42,910 nucleotides of DNA from Gemmataceae bacterium. Its GTDB lineage: Bacteria; Planctomycetota; Planctomycetia; Gemmatales; Gemmataceae. Made by a program: the position numbers and the translations under genes. Shown piece by piece: positions 14,284-22,773 of the stretch (position 1 is the stretch's first letter; each line of letters starts with the position of its first letter). The DNA is taken from NCBI GenBank assembly GCA_019694755.1, contig JAIBBI010000030.1, forward strand, positions 1 through 42,910. Direction: 5' to 3'. The notes under the pieces were generated by a model. It ran no database searches, had not been told where the DNA came from, and saw only the letters and a program-made list of their open reading frames with translations.

Positions 14284-15116
14284 GGGAGGACGCACTCGAA
14301 GAGCCAGCCGCCCGGTGAGGGGGCAACTCGCAACTCGCCTTCGCTGCTCGCCAGCGCGATGGCTCGACCGGCCGGCACGCGCACGCAGCCGTCGGCATCG
14401 CCGCCGTAAGCGACGAGCAGTCGCGGCCGGCCGTCGCCGCCGATCGTCGCTGCATCGCGGTGGACGTGCAGCTCGAAGTACGGCGTGACCAGCGACCGCT
14501 CGCCGCGCCGCGGATTCACCGGCCCCCATTCCGAGATGCAGGCCAGCGCGTCTTCAATATGCAGCTCGCGAGGCAGGCCGGACTTCGGGTCGACCCGGCC
14601 CCAGTCGTGCAGCCGGTACGTGACGTCGGAGCTCTGCTGAATCTCAAACACGGTCACGCCGCCGCCGAGGGCGTGGACCGTCCCGGCGGGCAGGTAGATG
14701 AGGTCGCCCTCGGTCGGCTCGAACCAGTACAGGGCGTCCTCGATCCGGCCTTCCGCAAGCTCCGAAACACTCGCACCCTCGTTGAGCCCCGCGTAGATCC
14801 GGCTGCCGGGGTCCGCGTGCAGGACGACCCACGCCTCGGTCTTCCCGCTCTCGAATCCCCGGGCCCTGGCGTTTTCATCATGCGGGTGGACCTGTACCGA
14901 GAGGGGCAGGCGGGCGTCGAGAAACTTCGCGAGCACGGGCAGCGGCCGGCCCAGCGCGTCGCCGGGCGACTTTCCCTCGTGAATGCCGTGAGCGACCCGC
15001 GTCGGCCGGTGGGCTAGGTCGCTGGCCAGCCAGATCTCGGCCACGTCCGGCGCGAGCCGGCTGCCGCCCCAGATGGCTCTCACGTGTTCGGGATTCAGCT
15101 CGATCGGCTCTGACAT
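14280..15116 (-). CDS. manA: Class I mannose-6-phosphate isomerase
   Basis: 278 residues, the short bacterial class I type. It interconverts mannose 6-phosphate and fructose 6-phosphate using zinc, linking glycolysis to mannose and GDP-sugar supply. The zinc site is visible as LSVQVHPHDENAR (Gln, His), KTEAWVVL (Glu) and IYLPAGTVHALGGG (His), and the family-specific FEIQQSSDVTYRLHDWGR follows. ATG at 15116 with GAGAA about 8 bases upstream. It is the first gene of the five-gene minus-strand run. Transcription is divergent from the kinase gene at 15220, with 103 bases between them for both promoters; a GGGCGG/CCGCC inverted repeat lies in that gap but no clear promoter boxes. Confidence 0.92.
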   Translation of the reverse strand: MSEPIELNPEHVRAIWGGSRLAPDVAEIWLASDLAHRPTRVAHGIHEGKSPGDALGRPLPVLAKFLDARLPLSVQVHPHDENARARGFESGKTEAWVVLHADPGSRIYAGLNEGASVSELAEGRIEDALYWFEPTEGDLIYLPAGTVHALGGGVTVFEIQQSSDVTYRLHDWGRVDPKSGLPRELHIEDALACISEWGPVNPRRGERSLVTPYFELHVHRDAATIGGDGRPRLLVAYGGDADGCVRVPAGRAIALASSEGELRVAPSPGGWLFECVLP

Positions 15117-15219
15117 GACATTCTCAGGATACGACCGACCGCGACGGGCGGATTCCGCCGCCCGATCGACCGCGGAAGTTCGTATCATTTTCCTCTCAGG
15201 TATCGGGAGAAGTGCCCCC

Positions 15220-16083
15220 GTGAATGTTGGCGAGAAAATCGGAGCATTTCAAGTCCTGTGCCCGCTCGGCTCCGGGGCGCACAGCACTGTCCTGCACGTC
15301 CGTCGGAAGGCCGACGGCAAGCAGTACGCGCTGAAGGTGGTCTCGCTCGACACACCCGAAGACTGGAAGTATCTCGAGCAGGCCCGCCACGAGTTCCGCG
15401 TCGCCGGGATGCTCGATCACCCGAACATCCTCAAGGTGTACGCCCTCGAAGAGCAGAAGAACTGGCTCTTCAAAGTGACCAAGGCAAACATCCTGCTGGA
15501 ATACGTCAACGGCAAGACGCTCGATGCCGCGCCCGCCCTTTCGGCCACGCGGCTGGTGCAGGTGTTCCAAAAAGTGGCGGCGGCCCTCGTCCACATGCAC
15601 CGCCGGCAGGTCCTGCACGCCGACCTGAAGCCGGGTAACATCATGCTCGGGCGCAACGGGCAGGTACGCGTCATCGATTTTGGCCTGGCATGGATCAAGG
15701 GCGAGCCAAAAGACCGCGTGCAGGGCACGCCGGAATACATGGCCCCCGAGACGGCGCGCAAGAAGCTCATCAACGAACGCACTGATATCTTCAATTTCGG
15801 CGCCACGATGTATCGGCTGACGACGTTCCGCCTGCCGCCGCCCGTTGGCGCATTCGAGGGCGGGGTGCCGCTCGATTCCAAATCGTGGACCGCCAAACTG
15901 GAGCCGGTATCCAAGTTCAACAAGGAAGCGCCCGAAGAGCTTTGCCAGCTCATCATGAAGTGTCTTTCGTACTCGGCCCACGACCGGCCCGAGCGCGTCA
16001 GCGACGTGCAGGCCATCCTCGACGAACTTGCCGCACGGATGGTGCAGTCGTCGAACGACAAACTCGAAGCTCTGGAGTGGTAG
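15220..16083 (+). CDS. Ser/Thr protein kinase (Hanks type)
   Basis: 287 residues, kinase domain only, with no membrane segment or sensor domain. All key motifs are present: glycine-loop PLGSGAHSTVLHV (residues 15-27), ALK with Lys39, HADLKPGNIML with catalytic Asp135, DFGLA with Asp153, and GTPEYMAPE in the activation segment. It should therefore be active; substrate unknown. The start is GTG at 15220, with GGGAG about 10 bases before it; the frame is open to 15073 but that region is the divergent ManA leader. Its stop is followed at once (TAGATG) by the TMEM143-like gene, which in turn overlaps the aminotransferase, so the three are coupled. The membrane neighbour is the most obvious candidate partner. 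Confidence 0.92.
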   Translation: MNVGEKIGAFQVLCPLGSGAHSTVLHVRRKADGKQYALKVVSLDTPEDWKYLEQARHEFRVAGMLDHPNILKVYALEEQKNWLFKVTKANILLEYVNGKTLDAAPALSATRLVQVFQKVAAALVHMHRRQVLHADLKPGNIMLGRNGQVRVIDFGLAWIKGEPKDRVQGTPEYMAPETARKKLINERTDIFNFGATMYRLTTFRLPPPVGAFEGGVPLDSKSWTAKLEPVSKFNKEAPEELCQLIMKCLSYSAHDRPERVSDVQAILDELAARMVQSSNDKLEALEW

Positions 16084-17289
16084 ATGGCCGTCTACCGCGA
16101 CCGGGAACATTACATTCCGCTGCGCCGCAGTGACATCATCGAGTTGCTCGCGGGTCAACTCGATCCTGGGCGGGCAGCCCTGTTTCGCCGGCTGTGCCAA
16201 CTGCTGACCGACCGCGTACACCTCGAGTTTTACCGCCTCTTCGACCGGCTTAAGGACGATTACGCGCCGTTCGACCCCGATGCCGACACCAAGTCGCTGA
16301 CATCCCCCGAGCCGGCCGCGCGATTCGCCCGGGCCGACCGTTTGTTCTCGGCCTTCGACCGGCTGCTGCAGCGGGCCAACTTCCGCCGGCTCACGGAAGA
16401 CGAAGTCATCAACTGCCAATCCGGTGCGAGCCCCTGGGGCTTGAACATGTCGATCGACCTGGCGGCGTTCGAGCGGTTCGCGCTGTACGTCCGCGGCAAG
16501 TCGACCGGCACACGCGTGTTGCGATCCTGGAGGACCTGGTACAAACGCAAGCCGTTTTCGGTCGAGGTGTATCAGCGGCTCGTCATCATCCTCAAGCAGC
16601 GACACCACAAGCGGCTGGGCCGCGACCCGGACACCCGCAGCGTCTTCCTGAAGCTGTTCAAGGACATTCCGACGGCCGACCTCGAGATGCTCATCCCCGG
16701 GGCCCGGCTCTCGATGCCGACGGTCGAGCGCGGAAAGCTTGGCTTTTCGCTCTTGTCCGGCCTCGTGCTGCTGCTCTGGCAGTTTCTCAAGCCACTCTTC
16801 GTGATCGCGAAGGCGGCGGCCGGGGGCGCGGTGGCGTTCGGCCCGTTCGGCATCGTGGCCGCCCTCTTCGGCTACGGCTACCGGCAATACTACGGCTACC
16901 AGTTTTCGCTCAAGACCTACAACCTGCAACTGGCCCAAAGCCTGTACTACCAGAATCTCGACAACAACTCGGGCGTACTGTACCGCCTGCTCGACGCGGC
17001 CGAGGAACAGGAATGCCGGGAGACGATCCTCGCGTATTACTACCTCCATACGGCCGGCGATCAGACCGCCTCGCAACTCGACGACCGGATCGAGGCCGAT
17101 CTCGAGCGCCTGACCGGCTTGAAGGTCGATTTCGAGATCGACGACGCCTTGCGGAAGATCGAGCGGATCGGGCTCGGCTCGCAGGCTGGCGACCGCTGGT
17201 CGGCCGTGTCGCTGGAAGACGCGCTGGAACGCCTGGCCGCCCTGCCGGCCGAGCCTGTGTTCGCCCGGGAGGTTCTCGATGGCGGTTGA
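16084..17289 (+). CDS. TMEM143/DUF3754-like membrane protein
   Basis: 401 residues. The N-terminal soluble part (RSDIIELLAGQLDPGRAALF, then HLEFYRLFDRLKDDYAPFDP), a middle with KPFSVEVYQRLVIILKQR and LFKDIPTADLEMLIPGARL, two adjacent membrane helices near residues 217-268 (LGFSLLSGLVLLLWQFLKPL and AVAFGPFGIVAALFGYGY), and a helical C-terminus with ECRETILAYYYLH match the TMEM143 (DUF3754) family, whose eukaryotic member is mitochondrial and poorly understood. No catalytic residues are known for the family. The ATG follows the kinase stop without a gap, and the last 11 bases overlap the aminotransferase start at 17279. Linkage to a kinase suggests phosphorylation control; that is inference. 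Confidence 0.82.
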   Translation: MAVYRDREHYIPLRRSDIIELLAGQLDPGRAALFRRLCQLLTDRVHLEFYRLFDRLKDDYAPFDPDADTKSLTSPEPAARFARADRLFSAFDRLLQRANFRRLTEDEVINCQSGASPWGLNMSIDLAAFERFALYVRGKSTGTRVLRSWRTWYKRKPFSVEVYQRLVIILKQRHHKRLGRDPDTRSVFLKLFKDIPTADLEMLIPGARLSMPTVERGKLGFSLLSGLVLLLWQFLKPLFVIAKAAAGGAVAFGPFGIVAALFGYGYRQYYGYQFSLKTYNLQLAQSLYYQNLDNNSGVLYRLLDAAEEQECRETILAYYYLHTAGDQTASQLDDRIEADLERLTGLKVDFEIDDALRKIERIGLGSQAGDRWSAVSLEDALERLAALPAEPVFAREVLDGG

Positions 17290-18394
17290 TTCCTGGATTT
17301 CGCAGCGGGCCCACGACATTGAGATGTCCGGCGTCCGCAAGATCTTCGAGCTGTCGCGCGGGCTCAAGGATCCCATCGATCTCAGTATCGGCCAGCCGCA
17401 CTTTCCCGCCCCGGACGCCGTGAAAGCGGCGGCGATCCGAGCCATCGAGACCGACAAGGCCGGCTACTCCGTCACACAGGGCATTCCCGAGCTGCGCGGC
17501 AAGCTCAAGAAATGGACCGACGAGAAATTCCGGCACGACGACCGCGAAGTCCTCGTTACCAGCGGCACCAGCGGCGCGCTGATACTCGCCATGCTGGCGA
17601 CCATCAACCCCGGCGACGAAGTCATCCTCTTCGAGCCGTACTTCGTGGCATATCCTGCGATGGTGACGCTGGCCGGCGGCACTCCCGTCGTCGTCGAGAC
17701 GTATCCCAAGTTTGAGATCGATATCGACCGCGTCCGGGCCGCGATCACGCCGCGGACCAAGGCGATCCTGTTCAACTCCCCAGCTAACCCGACGGGCGTG
17801 GTGCCGCAGGCAGGGCCGGTCGCCGAACTTGCCAAGCTCTGCCACGAACGCGGCATCCTGCTCATCAGCGACGAGATCTACCGCGCATTTACCTACGACG
17901 GCCCGGCCGTATGCCCCGCGACCTGGAACCCCGAGACTCTTGTCATCGACGGATTCGGCAAGACCTACGGTATCACCGGCTGGCGGTTGGGGTTCGCCCA
18001 CGGGCCACGCACGCTCATCGAGCAGATGGCCAAGATGCAGCAGTTCACATTCGTGTGTGCGCCGAGCATGGTCCAGCACGCCGGGGTGGCGGCGATGGAT
18101 GTGGACGTCGCGCCGCTCGTCGCCGAGTACCGCAGGAATCGCGACCGGCTCGTCGCCGCCCTGAGCGGCAAGTACGAACTCGTGAAACCGGGTGGAGCGT
18201 TCTATTTGTTTCCAAAGGTGCCGTGGGGCACGGCCAGCGAGTTCGTCGCCAAAGCAATTGAGCACAATCTGCTCGTGATCCCCGGCAGCGTGTTCGGCCG
18301 GCGCGACACCCACTTCCGCATCAGCTTCGCGACGAAGCCGGAGACGCTGGAACGCGGCATCGAGGTCCTGCTGCGAATTGCAGATCGGCCGTAG
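17279..18394 (+). CDS. PLP-dependent class I/II aminotransferase
   Basis: 371 residues, typical aspartate-aminotransferase-like fold type I. Visible motifs: IDLSIGQPHFPAPDAV near the start, YSVTQGIPELR, VTSGTSGALILAM (phosphate-binding loop), FNSPANPTGVV, LLISDEIYRAFTYDG (Asp that binds the pyridine nitrogen) and DGFGKTYGITGWRLG with the Schiff-base Lys228; the C-terminal FRISFA supplies the carboxylate-binding Arg. The exact amino acid substrate cannot be read from sequence. The ATG at 17279 lies inside the end of the TMEM143-like gene, so translation is coupled. An enzyme at the end of a kinase-membrane protein operon is unexpected and may only be convenience of expression. Confidence 0.9.
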   Translation: MAVDSWISQRAHDIEMSGVRKIFELSRGLKDPIDLSIGQPHFPAPDAVKAAAIRAIETDKAGYSVTQGIPELRGKLKKWTDEKFRHDDREVLVTSGTSGALILAMLATINPGDEVILFEPYFVAYPAMVTLAGGTPVVVETYPKFEIDIDRVRAAITPRTKAILFNSPANPTGVVPQAGPVAELAKLCHERGILLISDEIYRAFTYDGPAVCPATWNPETLVIDGFGKTYGITGWRLGFAHGPRTLIEQMAKMQQFTFVCAPSMVQHAGVAAMDVDVAPLVAEYRRNRDRLVAALSGKYELVKPGGAFYLFPKVPWGTASEFVAKAIEHNLLVIPGSVFGRRDTHFRISFATKPETLERGIEVLLRIADRP

Positions 18395-18453
18395 AATACT
18401 CCCGGATCTTGTTACACTGTCGCCGCACGGAAGTGCGGAAGGAGAAACGCGAT

Positions 18454-18897
18454 ATGAAACGACTGCTGTGGGCCCCCTGCTTCGCGATTGCCCTGACCGG
18501 TTGTGGCGAGAGCGCCCCGCCGAAGCCCAAGATGCCGTCGACCGACAAGGTCGTGGGCGCGGTGAAGGACGTGGCGAACAAGGCAGCTGATGCCGCGAAG
18601 ACGGTGGCTGATGAGGCGAAGAAGAAGTTCGAATCCGCGCGGGAGACGTTCACGAAGGAAGTAAACGCCAACATGCCGGCCGCGGAGAAAAAGATCGCGG
18701 AGCTGAAGACCAAGGCGGCCGCCGCCACGGGCGACGCCAAAGCTAAGCTCGAAGCACAGGCCAAGTCCTGCGACGAGAAATTGAAGACGCTCCGTGACAA
18801 GCTGTCCGGCCTCGCGGCCGGGACGCCGGAAACGTGGGACGCCCTGAAGAAGGCCGTCAGCGACGCGTGGGACGACCTCAAGAAGGCGATGGAATAA
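18454..18897 (+). CDS. Helical lipoprotein
   Basis: 147 residues. The signal peptide MKRLLWAPCFAIALTGC gives a lipobox (ALTGC, lipidated Cys17). The mature part is almost entirely Ala/Lys/Asp/Glu-rich amphipathic helix (DVANKAADAAKTVADEAKKK, then KIAELKTKAAAATGDAKAKL), as in YtxH-like or apolipoprotein-like coiled coils, ending AWDDLKKAME. Probably an envelope structural or stress-related lipoprotein; no enzyme motif. ATG at 18454 with GGAAGGAG about 8 bases upstream. It lies 59 bases behind the aminotransferase, so it may have its own promoter, and it ends just before a strong terminator. Confidence 0.82.
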   Translation: MKRLLWAPCFAIALTGCGESAPPKPKMPSTDKVVGAVKDVANKAADAAKTVADEAKKKFESARETFTKEVNANMPAAEKKIAELKTKAAAATGDAKAKLEAQAKSCDEKLKTLRDKLSGLAAGTPETWDALKKAVSDAWDDLKKAME

Positions 18898-18906
18898 TCG
18901 CAAGGC

Positions 18907-18941
18907 AACACCCCGCCGACCGCGAAGGTCGGCGGGGTGTT
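18907..18941. terminator. Bidirectional intrinsic terminator
   Basis: A perfect 15-bp stem (AACACCCCGCCGACC / GGTCGGCGGGGTGTT) with a GCGAA loop, followed on the plus strand by TTCATTT and preceded by an AA-containing flank. It lies between convergent genes: 10 bases after the helical lipoprotein stop and directly next to the stop of the cytochrome-WD40 gene, so it can serve both. Confidence 0.9.
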
Positions 18942-20399
18942 TCATTTGGCTCCCGCTTCCAACCCCGGGGCGGCGACCCACCTGATTCGTTTTCCTTCAT
19001 CGTTCATGTCGTAGACCGCGACCGTCCCCTGCAAGCCACCGACGGTCAGCCGAGCCCCGTCGCCGGTGAGCGCAAGAGAAGTCGGCACGTCGCCGAAGTC
19101 GTTGATGACCCGGCCCGTTCCACCGTCGCCCTTCCAGACGCGGATTGTTTGATCCGCCGAGCCCGAAACACACCGCCCGGATTCCGGGTCCACAACCAAC
19201 CGCAGGACCTCCCCGCGCTGTTGTGGCGACTGATTCACCTGCTTCATCTCGCTGCCAAAGGTCCAGAATCGCAGGCGATTGTCGGCCCCCGCACTGACTC
19301 CGCGGTCGCCGGCGCGGAACACGCCGACAGCCTGGACCGCGGCCTGATGTTCGGGGAAGCTGGCGAGCGGTTCATTCTTCTCGATGTCGAAACATTTGAC
19401 AGTCTTGTCCCGCCCGGCCGTGAGCAGATACCGGCCGCTCGGTGAGAAGGCGCATGCCGTCACCCAGTCGGCATGCGACTCGTACGTAGCCAGCGACTTG
19501 GCCACCGCGGGCCCGGCCGACGTGTCCCAGATCCGCACGGCCCGGTCCGCCCCGGCGGCCGCCAACCGTTTGCCGTCGGCACTCAATGCCACGGCCAGCA
19601 GACAGTCGTCGGCATCGTGCAGTTGCCGGAGCAGAACTTTTCGGTCGTTGCTTCCTTCAAGAAAGCGCACGTCGTTTCGCATCTCGCCGGGTGTTGCCAT
19701 CGAATACACCGCGAGGGTGCCCGACAACCCGGGTTGGCCCCCGGCCACGATCAGCGTGCCGTCCGGGTGAAACAGCAGCGCAGTCGTCCGCTCGATGCCG
19801 GTCCGGATACGGGCAGTCAGGCGACCCGTCGAGGCCTCCCACTCGCATAACTCATACTGCCCGCCTGTGACTACCCGCCGGCCGTCGGGCGAGAAGGCCA
19901 GCGCCGTGACCGGGACCGGCCGGGCATACCGACCCGGTGGCGACGGCGGCGTCGATCGTTTGCGCAATTCCCGAGCGATGTCCGCCCGCGGGTCCAGCCC
20001 CGCGTCCGGCTTCGCGCCGGCCTCAACCCATTTCCGGATCGTTTCGATCTGGCTTGCCGGGAGCGGCGTGCACTTGTCCCGGGGCGGCATGGCCCGGGGG
20101 CCGGCGTCGGTGAGGAGCGTGACCAGTTCCGACTCGGCCGGCCTGCCCGGGACGACCGTAGACTCGTGGACCCCGCCGGTCATCAGCCCGGCAAAGCTGG
20201 TCAGGTCCAGCTTGCCGGACTTGCGCTTGGTGTTGTGGCAGGAAAAGCAGTTATCCCGCAGGACGGGTGCGACGTCGGAAAGGAAGCCCGCGGGAGAATC
20301 GGCCCGCGCTTCCGGCGCGCCGGCCAGCGCGATGATGATCGCGATCAGGGCCGTGGCCACCGCACAGACGATGCACAAGCGGTAAGAGTGGATTCTCAC
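18942..20399 (-). CDS. Planctomycete c-type cytochrome domain fused to WD40 repeats
   Basis: 485 residues. A signal peptide (about residues 1-33, with IVCAVATALIAIIIALAG) precedes a PSCyt1-type domain with one haem site C51-F-S-C54-H55 followed by NTKRKSGKLDLTSF and later ESELVTLL and RAMPPRDK, the usual planctomycete pattern. Residues 165-475 hold about six WD40 blades (for example VTALAFSPDGRRVVTGG, ADRAVRIWDTSAG, CAFSPSGRYLLTAGRDKTVK, SADQTIRVWKGDG). It is exported, probably to the periplasmic space. The role of these cytochrome-WD40 fusions is not established. The start is GTG at 20399; the 118-base gap to the divergent lipoprotein gene at 20518 carries a TATGAT that could be its -10 box. 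Confidence 0.88.
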   Translation of the reverse strand: MRIHSYRLCIVCAVATALIAIIIALAGAPEARADSPAGFLSDVAPVLRDNCFSCHNTKRKSGKLDLTSFAGLMTGGVHESTVVPGRPAESELVTLLTDAGPRAMPPRDKCTPLPASQIETIRKWVEAGAKPDAGLDPRADIARELRKRSTPPSPPGRYARPVPVTALAFSPDGRRVVTGGQYELCEWEASTGRLTARIRTGIERTTALLFHPDGTLIVAGGQPGLSGTLAVYSMATPGEMRNDVRFLEGSNDRKVLLRQLHDADDCLLAVALSADGKRLAAAGADRAVRIWDTSAGPAVAKSLATYESHADWVTACAFSPSGRYLLTAGRDKTVKCFDIEKNEPLASFPEHQAAVQAVGVFRAGDRGVSAGADNRLRFWTFGSEMKQVNQSPQQRGEVLRLVVDPESGRCVSGSADQTIRVWKGDGGTGRVINDFGDVPTSLALTGDGARLTVGGLQGTVAVYDMNDEGKRIRWVAAPGLEAGAK

Positions 20400-20517
20400 A
20401 GGTCGGCTCGCTCGGGGCGGTCAGGATCATCATAGCCCGTGGAACGGCGGTGGAACGCGGTTCGGATTGTCAGCCGGGAGCCGATCGGGTATGCCCCGCG
20501 GCTTGGAGGATGATGCG

Positions 20518-21321
20518 ATGCGTCTCGGACGATGGTGGGCGGTGATCGGACTGGCGGCGGCCGGCTGTTTGCAGACCGACGAGCCGAACCTGAACTACTT
20601 CCGCCGGCCCGAGCCGCTGATCAACCCGGCCGCCCTGACCCCGGCTTCGACCGAGACGGCCGCGCGGGTCGATTGCGTCGGCCGGAAGCTCCTGGCCGCC
20701 AACCCGCAGATCGGTGCGAGGCCCCAATTCCACACCGTCGGGGCCCCGCACGCCGAGGTGTTTCATCGCGGCACCACCGACATCTTCATCACCGAAGGCC
20801 TCGTTCAGAACTGCCCGGACGACAGCCAACTCGCAGCCATCCTCAGCATCGAGCTGGGCAAACTAGTCCGCGACCGGGAAGCCCGCGTGCCCGGCGAAAT
20901 CCGCACGAAAGAGATTCTGCCGCCCATCGACTCGCGGTACGGCAACGACGACATGATGGGCGGTACAACGGACCGCAGCAACACCCGGCAATGGGAAGAA
21001 CTCGACCGCGAACGCAAGACCCGTCGGCGTCCGCCGCTACCGGACGCCTACTTCCTGGCCAAAGACTACCTGCGGGCGGCGGGCTACGACCCGGCCGCGA
21101 TGAACGCCGCGGAGCCGCTGCTCCGCGATGCCGCCAGCCGGAATCTGCTCGAGAAGCAGCTGTCGCCGAGCGTCGCGCCGCATCCGGGTTCGGGACCGAT
21201 CCCGGACATGACGCCGCCGCCGGGCGTCACGCCGATCCGCGACCTGCCGGCCCCGCCGCCGGGCAACTTCCCGGCCCCGAACACGACATCCCCGCCGCCG
21301 GGCGTGACGCCCCTGCCCTGA
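20518..21321 (+). CDS. Lipoprotein resembling an M48 peptidase with lost zinc ligands
   Basis: 267 residues. MRLGRWWAVIGLAAAGC is a lipoprotein signal with Cys17. Residues 50-125 line up with the M48 metallopeptidase pattern: VDCVGRKLLAANPQIG, AEVFHRGTTDIFITEGLVQN and DDSQLAAILSIELGKLVRDR. Where active members have HExxH (as in the M48 gene at 42049-42910, GHEIAH), this protein has I111-E-L-G-K115, so both His ligands are missing and only the Glu remains. It is therefore probably not a peptidase. The C-terminal 50 residues are Pro-rich with PPPGVTP twice. ATG at 20518 with GGAGG about 8 bases upstream; a further in-frame start at 20467 lacks the signal peptide. The downstream hydrolase gene is convergent, ending 3 bases away. 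Confidence 0.72.
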   Translation: MRLGRWWAVIGLAAAGCLQTDEPNLNYFRRPEPLINPAALTPASTETAARVDCVGRKLLAANPQIGARPQFHTVGAPHAEVFHRGTTDIFITEGLVQNCPDDSQLAAILSIELGKLVRDREARVPGEIRTKEILPPIDSRYGNDDMMGGTTDRSNTRQWEELDRERKTRRRPPLPDAYFLAKDYLRAAGYDPAAMNAAEPLLRDAASRNLLEKQLSPSVAPHPGSGPIPDMTPPPGVTPIRDLPAPPPGNFPAPNTTSPPPGVTPLP

Positions 21322-21323
21322 CA

Positions 21324-22730
21324 CTATTTCGGCAGCGCGAGGATCCAGCGCGAGACGGCCTCGAGCGCTTCGGGGGCTACCGTCTCCTCGATCGTGCCGT
21401 ACTCGCTCGGCACTCCGGTCTTCGTGTGCTGGAACAGGTGATTGAGCCCGGGGAGGACCTTCACGGTCACCTTCTTGTTGCCCCCCTCCGCCAGCGCCTT
21501 CGCCACCGCATCGGTGTTCAGCGGAGCCGTCACCTGCAGATCGAATTCGCCGTTGAGCGCGAGCACGGGGCAGCGCACCTGCTTCAGTGTCGGGCGGGGG
21601 TCGTAGTTCAGAAACGCTGTCATCCATTCGGACGCCAGCCCTTCGTAGTCCTTGTCCTCCGTCTTCACATCCTTCTCGACGAGCTTACGGTCTTCGGGAC
21701 TGAGCGTGGCGAGATGCGCCTTCACGAGTTCGGCGAGCTTGTGCTTCAGCTCGTCCTTCTTACCGCCCTCTTTGACTGCTGCGAGCAACTTCCGCTGCAT
21801 GGCCTGCCTCAGCTCGACCTCGTGCGGTTTCGCGCCCATCGCCTTGAAGATCGCCGCGAGTTGATCCACGAGGATCTCGTCGCCCGGCACGCCGGGGCCG
21901 GCGAGGAGCACGATGAACGACACGTCGTCCGGGTGCTTCGCGGCCACAATCGGCGCGATCAGACCGCCTTCGCTGTGGCCCGCGAGGCCGCACTTCTTCG
22001 GATCGATTTCCGGCCGGCCACGCAGGAATTTAAGCGCGGCGTAGGCGTCCGTCGCGAAGTCCATGCTGGTCGCGCCGTCCTGCTTGCCGGTCGACTTCCC
22101 GACTCCACGGTCGTCGCACCGCAGCACGGCGATGCCCTGGCGGGTGAGGTGGTCGGCCAGCACCAGGAACGGCTTGTGCCCGAGAATCGTCTCATCGCGA
22201 TCCTGCGGACCCGACCCGGTGATGAGCACGACCGCGGGAAACGGCCCGCCTTCCTTCGGCCTGGTGAGCGTCCCGGCCAGCTTGATTCCCGCCGATGCGT
22301 TTTCGACGACGACATCTTCCGCGATGTACGGGTAAGGTTTGACCGGAGTCTGGGGCCGGCGGACCTCCGTGATCTTCTCGACCCGGCTCAACTTCAGCGG
22401 CATCTCACGCCCGGCCTGCTTCCAATCGCCGGACATCGCCTTGCCGTCGGCCGACAGCGTGCCGACATACTCCGCCTTGAACTTGGACAGGTCGAACGTC
22501 ACCTTGTCGCCGTCGACCTTGATCCCGCCCAGCGGAATGTCCTTCGCCCCCTGGTCCGGGGAGTCCATGGTCCCTGTCAGCGTCCCGTCCGGCTTCTTTT
22601 CGATCTTGAACGCCAGGCGCAACTTGATCGCGCCGACCTCCAGTGCGCCTTCCCAGAGTCCGACGGCGTCGGCCGCCGCCGCCGTCGATTGAATCACCAT
22701 CAGCACCACCACCGCCATTGCCCGGATCAT
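21324..22730 (-). CDS. Secreted alpha/beta hydrolase
   Basis: 468 residues. A signal peptide (MIRAMAVVVLMVIQSTAAAA) is followed by a beta-rich N-terminal domain of about 110 residues (LWEGALEVGAIKLRLAFKIE, then KAMSGDWKQAG) common in bacterial alpha/beta hydrolases of this type. The catalytic domain shows VVLITGSGPQDRDE, the nucleophile elbow GLAGHSEGGLIAP (Ser), the acid loop LALNGEFDLQV (Asp) and PGLNHLFQ (His). A helical insert of about 90 residues (near MQRKLLAAVKEGGKKDEL) sits in the cap position. Substrate unknown; probably an esterase or peptidase-like enzyme outside the cytoplasm. ATG at 22730. A long inverted repeat lies 16-43 bases upstream of the start. Confidence 0.88.
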   Translation of the reverse strand: MIRAMAVVVLMVIQSTAAAADAVGLWEGALEVGAIKLRLAFKIEKKPDGTLTGTMDSPDQGAKDIPLGGIKVDGDKVTFDLSKFKAEYVGTLSADGKAMSGDWKQAGREMPLKLSRVEKITEVRRPQTPVKPYPYIAEDVVVENASAGIKLAGTLTRPKEGGPFPAVVLITGSGPQDRDETILGHKPFLVLADHLTRQGIAVLRCDDRGVGKSTGKQDGATSMDFATDAYAALKFLRGRPEIDPKKCGLAGHSEGGLIAPIVAAKHPDDVSFIVLLAGPGVPGDEILVDQLAAIFKAMGAKPHEVELRQAMQRKLLAAVKEGGKKDELKHKLAELVKAHLATLSPEDRKLVEKDVKTEDKDYEGLASEWMTAFLNYDPRPTLKQVRCPVLALNGEFDLQVTAPLNTDAVAKALAEGGNKKVTVKVLPGLNHLFQHTKTGVPSEYGTIEETVAPEALEAVSRWILALPK

Positions 22731-22745
22731 GACACGCCCTCGAGT

Positions 22746-22773
22746 CGATAATTCGATGTCTATCGAATTATCG
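22746..22773. promoter_or_regulatory. 12-bp perfect inverted repeat, candidate operator
   Basis: CGATAATTCGAT and ATCGAATTATCG separated by GTCT: perfect 12-base arms, AT-rich in a GC-rich surrounding. It lies between the DUF2784 gene (whose stop codon is inside it) and the start of the hydrolase gene, both on the minus strand. There is no T-run after it on either strand, so an operator for a dimeric regulator is more likely than an intrinsic terminator. No regulator gene is adjacent. Confidence 0.6.

Noticed and set aside
15196-17457. Minus-strand frame of 753 codons opposite the kinase and TMEM143-like genes
   Set aside because: Shadow of two clear plus-strand genes; composition is typical of antisense frames in GC-rich DNA.
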